Assembly: GCF_009729095.1 (NCBI RefSeq)
Contig: NZ_VTGX01000001.1
Coordinates: 1,736,001 to 1,800,000 of the forward strand
Length of the DNA: 64,000 bases
Reading direction: 5' to 3'
Origin: Mycolicibacterium sp. CBMA 247
GTDB lineage: Bacteria > Actinomycetota > Actinomycetes > Mycobacteriales > Mycobacteriaceae
The translations under genes and the position numbers were made by a program. The notes under the pieces were generated by a model. The model had not been told where the DNA came from and did no database searches. It saw nothing but the letters and a program-made list of their open reading frames with translations. Of this stretch, positions 46,028-53,874 are shown piece by piece (within the stretch, counting starts at the first letter, position 1; the number at the start of each line of letters is the position of its first letter).

Positions 46028-46293
46028 AGTTCATCGTTCACTGGACGCAGTCGCAGGCCAACTACCGCGACGCGATCGAAAAGTTCAAGAAGACCGGCGG
46101 CCAGGTTCCGGAAGGGGCGAAGATGCTGCACCGTTGGTGGGGCATGAACGGCCAAGGCTTCGCCATCGTGGAGACGGACGACGCCAAGGCCATGTTCGAG
46201 TCGGTCGCGGAGTGGGGCGAGTTCCTCACCTTCGACATCACGCCCGCAGTGGAGGACGCCGAGGCCGCCGAGGTGATCACCAAGCTGTTCTGA
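46024..46293 (+). CDS. DUF3303 (dimeric ferredoxin-like) small protein
   Basis: 89 aa. MKFIVHWTQSQANYRDAIEKF opening and the central HRWWGMNGQGFAIVETDD pattern are the DUF3303 signature, a ferredoxin-like alpha/beta barrel protein. The AGGAGAACACC just upstream is a strong ribosome site inside the P450 end. Possible accessory to the P450 (monooxygenase-like or stability factor), based only on coupling. Confidence 0.8.
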   Translation: MKFIVHWTQSQANYRDAIEKFKKTGGQVPEGAKMLHRWWGMNGQGFAIVETDDAKAMFESVAEWGEFLTFDITPAVEDAEAAEVITKLF

Positions 46294-46352
46294 CGGCCTG
46301 TCCAGTACTGCCTTTCCGCCGGTGAGCAGACCGGCACGAAGCTATGCTCACG

Positions 46353-46380
46353 GTGCCGTGTGCCGAGTGCCGTGTGCCGT
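46353..46380 (+). repeat. 14-nt tandem duplication (GTGCCGTGTGCCGA/T)
   Basis: Two adjacent 14-nt units differing at the last base sit 35 nt upstream of the DUF5996 gene. Confidence 0.6.
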
Positions 46381-46414
46381 GCGGTGGTGCGGCGGGAAGG
46401 CAGGAATCTGGCCC

Positions 46415-47353
46415 ATGAGCGCTCCGTCCGATAACAGCTGGCCCGCACTACGGGTGTCGGATTGGGAGCCCACCCGCGACACCCTCCACATGTGGACGCA
46501 GATCGTCGGAAAGATCCGCCTGACGCATTCGCCATTGATCAACCATTGGTGGCAGGTGACCTTCTACGTGAGTCCGCGCGGCCTGACCACGTCTTCGATT
46601 CCGTATCGAAACCGGTTGTTCGACATGGAGTTCGACTTCATCGACCACATGCTTGCGATCCGCACCAGCGACGGTGAATCACGCACCGTGGCGTTGACTC
46701 CGAGATCAGTGGCCGAGTTCTATGCCGAAACCTTGGCCGCATTGGAACAATTGGGTATCGAATCGCGAATCTCGGCGCGCCCCAACGAGGTCGACCCTGC
46801 CATACCATTTGCCGAAGATCGCCAACACGCGTCCTACGACCCCGATGCCGCCAACCTGTTCTGGCGCCAACTCGTACAGGCGCACCGCGTGATCAGCGAC
46901 TTCCGTTCGTATTTCATCGGCAAGGTGAGCCCCGTGCACTTCTTCTGGGGCTCGTTCGACATGGCCTGCACCAGATTCTCCGGCCGTCCCGCGCCCGAGC
47001 ACCCCGGTGGCGCGCCCAACTGCGCCGACTGGGTGATGGTGGAAGGGTATTCGCACGAGTTGAGCAGTTGCGGTTTCTGGCCGGGTGGCGGCGAGGAGGG
47101 CGCGTTCTACGCCTACGCCTATCCCGAGCCGGAAGGCTTCGCGGACTCTGTCATCGGCCCGGACGGAGCCTTCTACAGCCCGGACTTCAGGCAGTTCCTG
47201 CTGCCCTACGAGGCGGTGCGGACGTCCGCCGACCCCGACCGTGCGCTGATGGATTTCCTGCAATCCACCTACGCCGCCGCGGCCGACCTCGCCGACTGGG
47301 ATCGGGCCAGCCTCGAGTGCGATCCGATGCGCTGGAGCCGATCCCGGCACTGA
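46415..47353 (+). CDS. DUF5996 family protein
   Basis: 312 aa starting at ATG 46415 (MSAPSDN), with GGCAGGAA upstream; an ORF extension to 46322 covers the small tandem repeat and is disfavoured. Family hallmarks: WPALRVSDWEPTRDTLHMWTQIVGK and HSPLINHWWQVTFYVSPRGLTTSSI near 32-60, FWGSFDMACTRFSGRPAP near 180, and GGGEEGAFYAYAYPEP near 221. Widespread in bacteria, no known function; predicted cytosolic. Confidence 0.82.
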   Translation: MSAPSDNSWPALRVSDWEPTRDTLHMWTQIVGKIRLTHSPLINHWWQVTFYVSPRGLTTSSIPYRNRLFDMEFDFIDHMLAIRTSDGESRTVALTPRSVAEFYAETLAALEQLGIESRISARPNEVDPAIPFAEDRQHASYDPDAANLFWRQLVQAHRVISDFRSYFIGKVSPVHFFWGSFDMACTRFSGRPAPEHPGGAPNCADWVMVEGYSHELSSCGFWPGGGEEGAFYAYAYPEPEGFADSVIGPDGAFYSPDFRQFLLPYEAVRTSADPDRALMDFLQSTYAAAADLADWDRASLECDPMRWSRSRH

Positions 47354-47487
47354 GGTAACCGGAGCGACGGCAACGCCCGAGGCCAGCGCGTGAGTAACGC
47401 TGCGGCGGTCACCGACGCGATTTTTCGCCATACCGTTACGCACGCGATGGACCGGCGACCTTGGTGGCCGATTTGACCCCTCGACAA

Positions 47488-47509
47488 AGTACCCGGTACC
47501 TGCGGTACT
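47488..47509. promoter_or_regulatory. Candidate operator/promoter upstream of the flavin monooxygenase
   Basis: AGTACC (47488-47493) and GGTACT (47504-47509) form a dyad around a central GGTACC. A TTGACC hexamer (47473-47478) lies 17 nt before GTACCT, so the dyad would cover the -10 region of a promoter whose gene starts at 47519, the arrangement of a repressor site. Confidence 0.4.
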
Positions 47510-47518
47510 GTCTGCAGC

Positions 47519-49003
47519 ATGAGCCCGGGGGAATACGACGCGGTCATCGTCGGTGCTGGTTTCGCCGGCATCGGCGCCGCGATCCAGCTCAAACGGATGG
47601 GCATCGAGAACTTCGTGATCCTGGATCGCGAGGACGATCTGGGCGGCACCTGGTACGTCAACCACTACCCCGGCCTGGCCGTCGACGTGCCCACCACGAC
47701 CTACTCATATTTCTTCGAGCCGAATCCGAACTGGTCGCGGCTGTTCTCCACCGGCGCCGAGATCAAGCAGTACGCCGACGACGTCGCCGACAAGTACGAC
47801 GTGCGCCGGCACATCCGGCTCAGCACCACCGTCGAGGGCGCCCGCTGGGATGAGGAGACCTCGCTGTGGCGGGTGGCCCTGGCCGGCGGCGAAGCGCTGA
47901 GCGCGCGGTACCTGTTCACCGCGACCGGCTTCCTATCCCAGCCACGCACCCCCGATATCCCCGGCATCACCGACTTCGCGGGCGAGGTCATCCACACCAC
48001 CGATTGGGATGACAGCTACCGGCCCGAGGGCCGTCGGATCGCGATCATCGGTACCGGCGCCACCGCCGTGCAGCTCATCCCCGAGCTGGCCGAGAAGGCC
48101 GCGGACCTCACTGTTTACCAGCGCACCCCGATCTGGGTGGTGCCCAAGATCGATCTGAAATTCTCGGCACGGGCCAAGGCGTTGTTCGCGCGGGTTCCGC
48201 TGACCCAGCGTGCCGTACGCGCCGTCACCGACGGCATCTACGCGTTCATGGTCGACACCGCGGTGCTCAAGCACCGTTACTTCCGGCGGTTCAACATCGC
48301 TGCGGCCGACCTGGCCAAGTTGCACCGGTTCGCCTCGATCCGCGACCCTGAGCTGCGCCGCAAGCTGACCCCGGATTACGACTTCGGCTGCAAGCGCCCG
48401 ACATTTTCCAACGGCTACTACCGCACGTTCACCAAACCGCACGTGCACCTGCAGGCCGACGGCATCGAACGCGTCGAGGCAGACGGGATCGTCAACGCCG
48501 ACGGCACCAAGACGGCCATCGACACCCTGGTCCTGGCCACCGGGTTCGATCTGTGGGAGGCCAACTTCCCGGCCATCGAGGTGATCGGACGCGAGGGCCG
48601 CAACCTCGGAAAGTGGTGGCGGGAAACCCGATTCCAGGCCTACCAAGGTGTCTCGATGCCGTACTTCCCGAACTACCTGAGCCTGGCCAGTCCGTACGCC
48701 TTCCTGGGCCTGAACTTCTTCAACACCATGGAGTACCAGATGCACTTCATGGATCGCCTGTTCGGCGAGGTCAAGCGCCGGAAGGCGATGACGTTCGAGG
48801 TGACCGAGGAAGCCAACACCCGGTACCTGGACCGGATGACCGAGGCGCTGGGCGATTCGTTGTTCACCCTCGGAAACTGCGCGTCGGCACGGTCGTACTA
48901 TTTCAATCCGAGCGGCGAGGCAACGCTGCTACGACCGATGACGACCCGCCGGGCCGTCACCGAAGCTTCGCGATTCCCGTTGAGCGACTACACATTTGCC
49001 TGA
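47519..49003 (+). CDS. Flavin-containing Baeyer-Villiger-type monooxygenase
   Basis: 494 aa. FAD Rossmann motif VGAGFAGIG (11-19) with GGTW, the BVMO fingerprint in FAGEVIHTTDWDD (FxGxxxHxxxWD, near 157-169), and a second NADPH Rossmann motif IGTGATAVQ near 182. Length fits type I BVMOs of the mycobacterial EthA/Rv0565c kind. Uses NADPH and O2 to make esters from ketones or to S-oxidise; the substrate is not evident. Starts at ATG 47519. Confidence 0.9.
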   Translation: MSPGEYDAVIVGAGFAGIGAAIQLKRMGIENFVILDREDDLGGTWYVNHYPGLAVDVPTTTYSYFFEPNPNWSRLFSTGAEIKQYADDVADKYDVRRHIRLSTTVEGARWDEETSLWRVALAGGEALSARYLFTATGFLSQPRTPDIPGITDFAGEVIHTTDWDDSYRPEGRRIAIIGTGATAVQLIPELAEKAADLTVYQRTPIWVVPKIDLKFSARAKALFARVPLTQRAVRAVTDGIYAFMVDTAVLKHRYFRRFNIAAADLAKLHRFASIRDPELRRKLTPDYDFGCKRPTFSNGYYRTFTKPHVHLQADGIERVEADGIVNADGTKTAIDTLVLATGFDLWEANFPAIEVIGREGRNLGKWWRETRFQAYQGVSMPYFPNYLSLASPYAFLGLNFFNTMEYQMHFMDRLFGEVKRRKAMTFEVTEEANTRYLDRMTEALGDSLFTLGNCASARSYYFNPSGEATLLRPMTTRRAVTEASRFPLSDYTFA

Positions 49004-49019
49004 TCAGAGAGGATCACAC

Positions 49020-49289
49020 ATGGCAGAGGGCAATAACTGCACGCTGGTCAAGCTCGCCGGCCTCGGCCTGGCCGGCGTCGGTGTCTCACATTTTGTGAAG
49101 CCGCAGCTGTTCGAGTCGATCACCAAGCCTGCGTTCCCCAAGGACACGCAGAAGCACATCTACACCAACGGCGGTATCGAGACCGCGATCGGTCTGGGCC
49201 TCGCGCTGCCCAAGACCCGCAAGCTGGCCGCCATCGGCACGCTCGGCTATCTGGCCTACCTGGCCGGCAACGCCGTCCGCAATCGGTAG
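49020..49289 (+). CDS. Small conserved membrane-associated protein
   Basis: 89 aa from ATG 49020 with GAGAGGATC upstream (ATG 48996 lies in the BVMO end). Two short hydrophobic segments (about 11-24 and 65-83) and the pattern HFVKPQLFESITKPAFPKDT, seen in mycobacterial proteins annotated as hypothetical or DoxX-like. Probably co-transcribed with the monooxygenase (16-nt gap). Its 3' end overlaps the convergent TetR gene by 34 nt. Confidence 0.7.
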   Translation: MAEGNNCTLVKLAGLGLAGVGVSHFVKPQLFESITKPAFPKDTQKHIYTNGGIETAIGLGLALPKTRKLAAIGTLGYLAYLAGNAVRNR

Positions 49290-50503
49290 CGGCCCAGCAG
49301 CGTCATATCAACCACGGCCGCGACGACGGCTCGGGCCGGCTCCGAATTCTGATAGTTCATGAGCCGGCCCAAGTCGATCACCAACGCCATCGCCGCATGA
49401 ACGGCGAAGCGCGCCTCACCCGCACTCCATTGCGGGCGCACCGGCATGACGACCTCGACCCACGATTCCACGGCCGCACGCTGCAGGTCGCGCAGGATCT
49501 TCTGGTCGGCGGGGGTCATGTTCAGGCGTTCGGTGTAGTAGACGTAGTCGAGTTCGGGGCGGTCGAAGGATCGGGCCACATAGTCGTCGATGAGGGCGCC
49601 CAGCGCCTGCTCGGGGTCTTCGGCCGCGCCGAGCACGTCGGCCATGTCCGCCGACAGCCGGTCGGCGGCCCGCCGGAACCCGGCGGCCAGGATGTCGGAC
49701 TTGCCGGAGAAGTACCGGTAGATCCCCGAGGCGGGCATGCCGACCGCGGCGGCGATGCCCTCCATCGTGGTGTCGCGGTAGCCGTTCTGGTTGAACAGCC
49801 GCATCGATTCGGTCAGCAGTGCTTCGTATTTGGTCGCGCTCACGGCGGCCGGGGGCGTCGCGACGGGGCCCGTGGCGCTGGGGAACTCCGGCAACTCGGC
49901 GGCCAGCACGGTGTCGCAGATGTCGGCGAGCAGCGCGCGGATCTGGCCGGCAGGCAGTTTGGACCGATGATCGACGACGCTGCCGATCACGCCGAGCACG
50001 GCGGTCGACAGGGTCCAGCGGGCCTGCGAACCAAGTTCGGGCCGCAGCGTCATCAGCGGCCGATGGATCCGGCGATGCACCGTACGTACCTGCGCATCGA
50101 GGATGCTCTGGTCATCGCCATGCAGATAGCGCGCCTCCCAGCGGTACAACCCGCCGGATTCACGGTTAACCAACGCGGTGTCGCTGAGCGCGGCAACCAG
50201 CCGGCGCAACTGGTCACGCGGGTCCCCGTCGGCCTCGTCAGCGAACGCCGTCCCGTCGACAAGTTGCTGGCCCAGGTTGAGCACTGCGTCGCGGAACAAT
50301 TCGTACTTGCTCGAATAGTGCCGATACAACGCGGCGGCAGAGATCCCGACCCGCGAGGCAATGGCCTCCATGCTCACGCCGTGATATCCGAGAGCGCTGA
50401 AGGACTCCGCCGAGGCCCGCGCTATCTGGGCCTTTCGGTCCTTCGGCCGGCGTCGCACACCATTGGCACCACTGTCGATCGACCGGGGCGAGATGCGCGC
50501 CAT
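49256..50503 (-). CDS. Double-TetR transcriptional regulator (Mce3R-like architecture)
   Basis: 415 aa, twice the normal TetR size. HTH 1 is at about 25-70 (ASRVGISAAALYRHYSSKYELF) and HTH 2 at about 235-275 (AAAVGMPASGIYRYFSGKSDIL), each followed by its own helical domain, so one chain carries a complete pseudo-dimer. The known example is Mce3R (Rv1963c, 406 aa), which binds an asymmetric operator. It is divergent from the promoter module at 50520 and convergent with the small gene at 49289. Ortholog status to Mce3R is not proven. Confidence 0.85.
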   Translation of the reverse strand: MARISPRSIDSGANGVRRRPKDRKAQIARASAESFSALGYHGVSMEAIASRVGISAAALYRHYSSKYELFRDAVLNLGQQLVDGTAFADEADGDPRDQLRRLVAALSDTALVNRESGGLYRWEARYLHGDDQSILDAQVRTVHRRIHRPLMTLRPELGSQARWTLSTAVLGVIGSVVDHRSKLPAGQIRALLADICDTVLAAELPEFPSATGPVATPPAAVSATKYEALLTESMRLFNQNGYRDTTMEGIAAAVGMPASGIYRYFSGKSDILAAGFRRAADRLSADMADVLGAAEDPEQALGALIDDYVARSFDRPELDYVYYTERLNMTPADQKILRDLQRAAVESWVEVVMPVRPQWSAGEARFAVHAAMALVIDLGRLMNYQNSEPARAVVAAVVDMTLLGRYRLRTALPAR

Positions 50504-50519
50504 TCCGTCACCATAACGG

Positions 50520-50659
50520 ACCGAACAGCCGGGTCAAAATGGCAATGCACCGAAGAATGGACGTTAACATAGATCGGGTTGAGGCCGGACGGGGGGCCTG
50601 CGTTTGCCAGGCTATGGAGGTTGCTGGCCTAGCACCTCCCGCTCGGCGAACTGATCGTC
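50520..50659 (+). repeat. 140-nt duplicated promoter/5'-gene module, copy 1
   Basis: Colinear without gaps to 60739-60878: the first 25 nt (from ACCGAACAGCCGGG) are identical, the remaining 115 nt differ at 27 positions, about 81% overall. Shared parts are GGGTCAAAATGGCA, CGTTAACATAGA (possible -10) and the start of a small membrane-protein reading frame. Confidence 0.85.
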
Positions 50660-50761
50660 GTAGGTGTGGTGCTCGGTGTGCCGTATCTGTTGATCGGTAC
50701 GTTCGTTTTCGACCACACCCCGATCGCGACGTTGCAGCAGTTCTGGATGATCGCCAAATAG
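50600..50761 (+). pseudogene. Decayed small membrane-protein gene
   Basis: In the frame of the copy-2 gene the sequence reads AFARLWRLLA, then an in-frame TAG, then HLPLGELIVVGVVLGVPYLL and a tail ending in FWMIAK and TAG at 50759-50761. Copy 2 has TAT at the stop position. The hydrophobic C-terminal half is retained here but lost in copy 2. Confidence 0.55.
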
Positions 50762-50849
50762 TCAGGGTTGTAATACCACTGGCGAATCAACTCGATGCCG
50801 CTGATCGCCAGAGCAGGATTGATGGCGGCGGTTTCGACTACCACCACTG

Positions 50850-50964
50850 CCGGCGGCATTCGGTACAGCGAGGCGTCGGTGGAGTATGACGCCCGGGTGG
50901 TGGCGTCATCGAGCACGTCACGGATGCCGGCACATCGGAGTGCCTGCGCCGCGGTACTCGCCAT
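50850..50964 (-). pseudogene. 5' fragment of an FAD-linked oxidase gene
   Basis: From ATG 50964, preceded by an excellent GAGGAGGGG, about 38 codons match the N-terminus of FAD/FMN-linked (glycolate/lactate-oxidase GlcD-like) dehydrogenases: LDDATTRASYSTDASLYRMP. The family match ends near the run of Val codons and the open frame continues to 50629 with unrelated sequence. The intact enzyme would be about 900 residues or 450, so only the very start survives. It was the next gene after the amine-oxidase-like gene in the minus-strand operon. Confidence 0.6.
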
Positions 50965-51013
50965 GCGGCCCCTCCTCGGATTAAGTCGTGAATGTCACTG
51001 CGGTTACCGAGTT

Positions 51014-52180
51014 TTAGACGATGTTGGTCTCGGCGGACACGGTGGTGGCGTTGGCGAAGCGGTCAAGGGTGAATCCGCTGATGTCGTAGTCAGGAGTCTT
51101 GTTGTGGTAGAGATCGCGGATGATTTCGCCGGTGGCCGGCCCCATGAGGAATCCATGCCCGGAGTAGCCGGCCGCGATGAGCAGGCCGTCGATCTCGGAT
51201 GGGCGGTCGATGATCTGGTTGCAGTCTGGGGTGATCTCGTACAGGCCGGCCCATCCAGTGCGGATGCCGTAGTCGAGCACCGCCGGTGCGCAACGCTCGG
51301 CGATCTCGCCGACACCCATCAACCAGTCCTCGAGCTCGAATTTGAGGTTGAAACCGGACTGTTCCCCGGGGTCTGACCAACCCAGCAGCAGTCCGTTCCC
51401 CTCGGGGTGGAAATAGAAGTTGGAGGGGAAGTCGATCGTCAGGGACGGTGAGCTAGCCGGCAGATCGGCCAACGGCTCGGTGAATGCGATCTGGCGGCGC
51501 ACCGGGGTGATAGGGATGGTGATGTCGAGCATGTCTCCGATCTGGCGCGACCAGGCTCCGGCGGCGCAGACCACGGTGTTGGTGGCGATGGTGCCCAGGC
51601 TGGTGACGACTCCGGTGAGCGCCGATCCCCGCCTGGTGATGTCGAGGACTTCGCAGTGGCGGATGATGCGCGCGCCGTGGCGACGCGCGGCGGCGGCGTA
51701 GCCCATCACCACGGCCTCCGGGGTCGCCTTACCGTCGCGGGGGGACCAGCACGCACCGACCATGTCGTCGGTGCGGATCAGCGGCGAGATCCGCTTTGCC
51801 TCATCGGGTTCGACGATGGCGCTGGGGATGCCGTGGCGGTTGTGCACTTCCACCTGCTCGGTGAAGTTGTCCAGGCTGGCCTGGTCGGACAGCAGGTACA
51901 GGTAGCCGTCGCGGCTGAAATCGATGTCCTGGCCGTACAGTTCGTTGAATTGCGCGTAAACCTCCAGACCGCGCAGACCGATTGCAATGTTGGCGGGATG
52001 GCTGAAACTGGCGCGCACACCGCCGGCGGCCTTACAGGTCGAGCCGCTGGCCAGCTCCTCGCGTTCGACGAGGACGACGTCTGTCACCCCTGATGCCGCC
52101 AGGTGGTAAGCGATACTGGTGCCGATCACGCCGCCGCCGATGACCACAACAGATGCTTGCTCGGGAACAGTTCTGGCCAT
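51014..52180 (-). CDS. FAD-dependent amine/sarcosine-oxidase-like oxidoreductase (DAO family)
   Basis: 388 aa from ATG 52180; an upstream ATG at 52228 lies in leader sequence. DAO-family FAD site VVVIGGGVIGTSIAYHLA near 11-28, the ERE then GSTCKAAGG segment typical of sarcosine oxidase/dehydrogenase beta-type proteins near 40-55, and a C-terminal GLLIAAGYSGHGFLMGPATGE (near 336). Expected to oxidise a secondary amine or amino acid to an imine. First gene after a 292-nt gap downstream of the imine-reductase gene, so it may have its own promoter. Confidence 0.85.
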   Translation of the reverse strand: MARTVPEQASVVVIGGGVIGTSIAYHLAASGVTDVVLVEREELASGSTCKAAGGVRASFSHPANIAIGLRGLEVYAQFNELYGQDIDFSRDGYLYLLSDQASLDNFTEQVEVHNRHGIPSAIVEPDEAKRISPLIRTDDMVGACWSPRDGKATPEAVVMGYAAAARRHGARIIRHCEVLDITRRGSALTGVVTSLGTIATNTVVCAAGAWSRQIGDMLDITIPITPVRRQIAFTEPLADLPASSPSLTIDFPSNFYFHPEGNGLLLGWSDPGEQSGFNLKFELEDWLMGVGEIAERCAPAVLDYGIRTGWAGLYEITPDCNQIIDRPSEIDGLLIAAGYSGHGFLMGPATGEIIRDLYHNKTPDYDISGFTLDRFANATTVSAETNIV

Positions 52181-52230
52181 AACGTTGCGTCTCGACTTTC
52201 TTCGTGTCCTTGAGGTGCGCGGAGGCACGT

Positions 52231-52275
52231 TGGGATGGGACTGAATGGGATGGGACTGAATGGGGTGGGCCGCGA
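52231..52275. repeat. 15-nt tandem repeat in the leader of the amine-oxidase-like gene
   Basis: Two perfect adjacent copies of TGGGATGGGACTGAA (52231-52245, 52246-52260) and a partial third (TGGGGTGGG). G-rich on the plus strand, 50-95 nt upstream of the gene start. Confidence 0.8.
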
Positions 52276-52449
52276 CAGCCGGAACGGCAGGGCGAAGCGG
52301 CGCTGGTTTCAGCTGTAGCCCTCATGGTGCCCCCCATCAGGCATTGGGACTAGCGATAGATTTCGCACATATTCGTTCAGGGTTACTATTCGATAAGGGC
52401 CAGCGGAAGACAGCCTGGCGATCGCCCCGGAAAACGCTGTCTGGGTGAC

Positions 52450-52475
52450 TGATTCGCCCCCCTACCGGCGAATCA
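52450..52475 (-). terminator. Hairpin at the end of the imine-reductase-like gene
   Basis: TGATTCGCC and GGCGAATCA form a 9-bp stem with an 8-nt loop; the stem includes the gene's stop codon. No T-run follows on the minus strand. Together with the 292-nt gap it suggests separation of two transcription units. A second dyad, the perfect palindrome GGCGATCGCC (52417-52426), lies just beyond. Confidence 0.45.
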
Positions 52476-53369
52476 TTGCCGGAATTCGTTGATGGCCGCG
52501 GCGATCTCGAGGCCTCCATAGCCGCGCCGACTCAGCGAGGTCAGAAGCTGGACCAGATAGGCCGGAAAGTGTTCGGTCAGACCGGGTTCGGCTCGCGCAG
52601 TCTCGAGCAGGTGCTGGGCAGCCGCGAGGTGCACGTCGATGCTGGCCTGATGACCCTCAAAGTTGTCGCGCACCAGTAACCGGTGATAATACTCTGCCTC
52701 GCAGTTGATTTCATGCAGCCAGGAGTACATCAGGGGGAACATCGCCGACACGTCGACATCGTGGGCGCGGCAGAACGCAGCTCCCTGCAAGATGCCCAAT
52801 GTGGCGCCATACAGGGTCGACAGCCACGCGGTATCCATGACCGCAGCAGCGCCGGGCTGAGGCGCCAAGTAGCGTGACGCGCCGGCCAACAGACGCAGCG
52901 TGGGTGCGTAGCGGGCGAATAGCTCCGCTGTACCTCCGCTGTACCCTATGACCGATTCTGCCGCGCCGATACGAGCCGGGTAGGTGAAGATCTTGCCGTC
53001 GAGGTAGTCGGTTCCGTTGGCAGCGCACCAGTCGGCCAGATTCTGGGCTTGCTGCGGGGTTCCACTTGCCAGCTGCACCAAGGTCTTACCGGCCAGCGCC
53101 AGGCGTACCGCGGACTGGTCAAGAATCGCCAGAGTGGCGTCGTAGTCCGACAAGCAGGCCACGACGACTTCCGCGGATTCGAAGGCCTCACAGACTGTTT
53201 CGGCGATCGTTGCCACCTGCGCAAACGGTGCGGCTTTGGCGGCGTTGCGGTTCCACACGGTCAGGGCCACCCCGGCACCCGTCAAGGCGGAGCACAGGGC
53301 CTGGCCCATGTTGCCCATGCCTAGCAGGGTCACCGGCGGGTGCGCGCCGCCGCTGGGTGAAGATGTCAA
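52473..53369 (-). CDS. Imine-reductase-like NADP-dependent oxidoreductase (beta-hydroxyacid dehydrogenase fold)
   Basis: 298 aa. Rossmann motif GMGNMG (17-22) with VWNRNAAKA near 38-46 for NADP recognition, and the DYLDGKIFTYPARIG stretch (121-135) close to the imine-reductase signature in which a DG-containing loop and an IG follow. The long C-terminal helical domain fits the domain-swapped dimer of the family. IREDs reduce cyclic imines (or oxidise the amines). Being in a catabolic operon it could act on the imine produced by the neighbouring flavoprotein. A 3-hydroxyisobutyrate-dehydrogenase relative is the alternative. Confidence 0.72.
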   Translation of the reverse strand: MTSSPSGGAHPPVTLLGMGNMGQALCSALTGAGVALTVWNRNAAKAAPFAQVATIAETVCEAFESAEVVVACLSDYDATLAILDQSAVRLALAGKTLVQLASGTPQQAQNLADWCAANGTDYLDGKIFTYPARIGAAESVIGYSGGTAELFARYAPTLRLLAGASRYLAPQPGAAAVMDTAWLSTLYGATLGILQGAAFCRAHDVDVSAMFPLMYSWLHEINCEAEYYHRLLVRDNFEGHQASIDVHLAAAQHLLETARAEPGLTEHFPAYLVQLLTSLSRRGYGGLEIAAAINEFRQ

Positions 53370-53454
53370 TTCGGGTGTCCTATCGAGTTGCGGTGCTCCG
53401 GGCGGGCCCGGGAACCGGGTTGCGGTCTGGGGTGATTGCCGTCGCCGAGCAGGC

Positions 53455-53874
53455 TCAGGCGGGCCGGTAGATCTTGCCGCGTTGGATCACGGCGTCGAGG
53501 ATGCCGCCGCTCAGATACTGCTCGGCTTCGCCTGCGCCGATGGGCACCGGGCGGCGACCGGTGTACCCGAGCACATTCCACACTGGCCGGCAGGTGAAGT
53601 ACCACCCCAGGCACAGCGTGCGCAGTATCTCGAATTGTTCGGGTGAAGACTCTTCGAGCGCCGTCATGTTCCCCTCCACCCCTTCATCGGGGACGCCCGC
53701 CAGCACGGCTCGGATCTCGTCTTCGAGCGGCTCAAGTTGTTCGAGAACCAGGGCCAAGACCGCATTGTCGGGGTCGGCCACCGCGAAGGTGGGGTACTTG
53801 TCGCTGGGCGGCAGGAACCACCCCGCGGCGCTGAGCAACGCACGGTGTTCGGCGTCGGACAGAGTGAATGTCAT
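53455..53874 (-). CDS. Small subunit of GMC dehydrogenase (gluconate 2-dehydrogenase subunit 3-like)
   Basis: 139 aa. Helical, with LSDAEHRALLSAAGWFLPPS near the start and LRTLCLGWYFTCRPVWNVLGYTGRRPVPIG near 85-114, the pattern of the hitch-hiker subunit that accompanies FAD-GDH type GMC dehydrogenases. Unlike the classic gamma subunit it has no twin-arginine signal, so the complex should stay in the cytosol. The stop of the GMC gene upstream overlaps this start by 4 nt. Confidence 0.75.
   Translation of the reverse strand: MTFTLSDAEHRALLSAAGWFLPPSDKYPTFAVADPDNAVLALVLEQLEPLEDEIRAVLAGVPDEGVEGNMTALEESSPEQFEILRTLCLGWYFTCRPVWNVLGYTGRRPVPIGAGEAEQYLSGGILDAVIQRGKIYRPA

Larger units (their letters stand above)
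50504..50849. other. Intergenic region holding module copy 1 and a decayed gene
   Basis: No intact gene. It contains the first copy of the 140-nt duplicated module, the decayed small membrane-protein gene that follows it, and about 90 nt (50762-50849) of unrecognised sequence that is open on the minus strand only as a tail fused to the FAD-oxidase fragment. Confidence 0.6.

Noticed and set aside
49397..50572. 391-codon plus-strand frame opposite the double TetR gene
   Set aside because: Antisense shadow; both TetR HTH motifs are in the minus frame.
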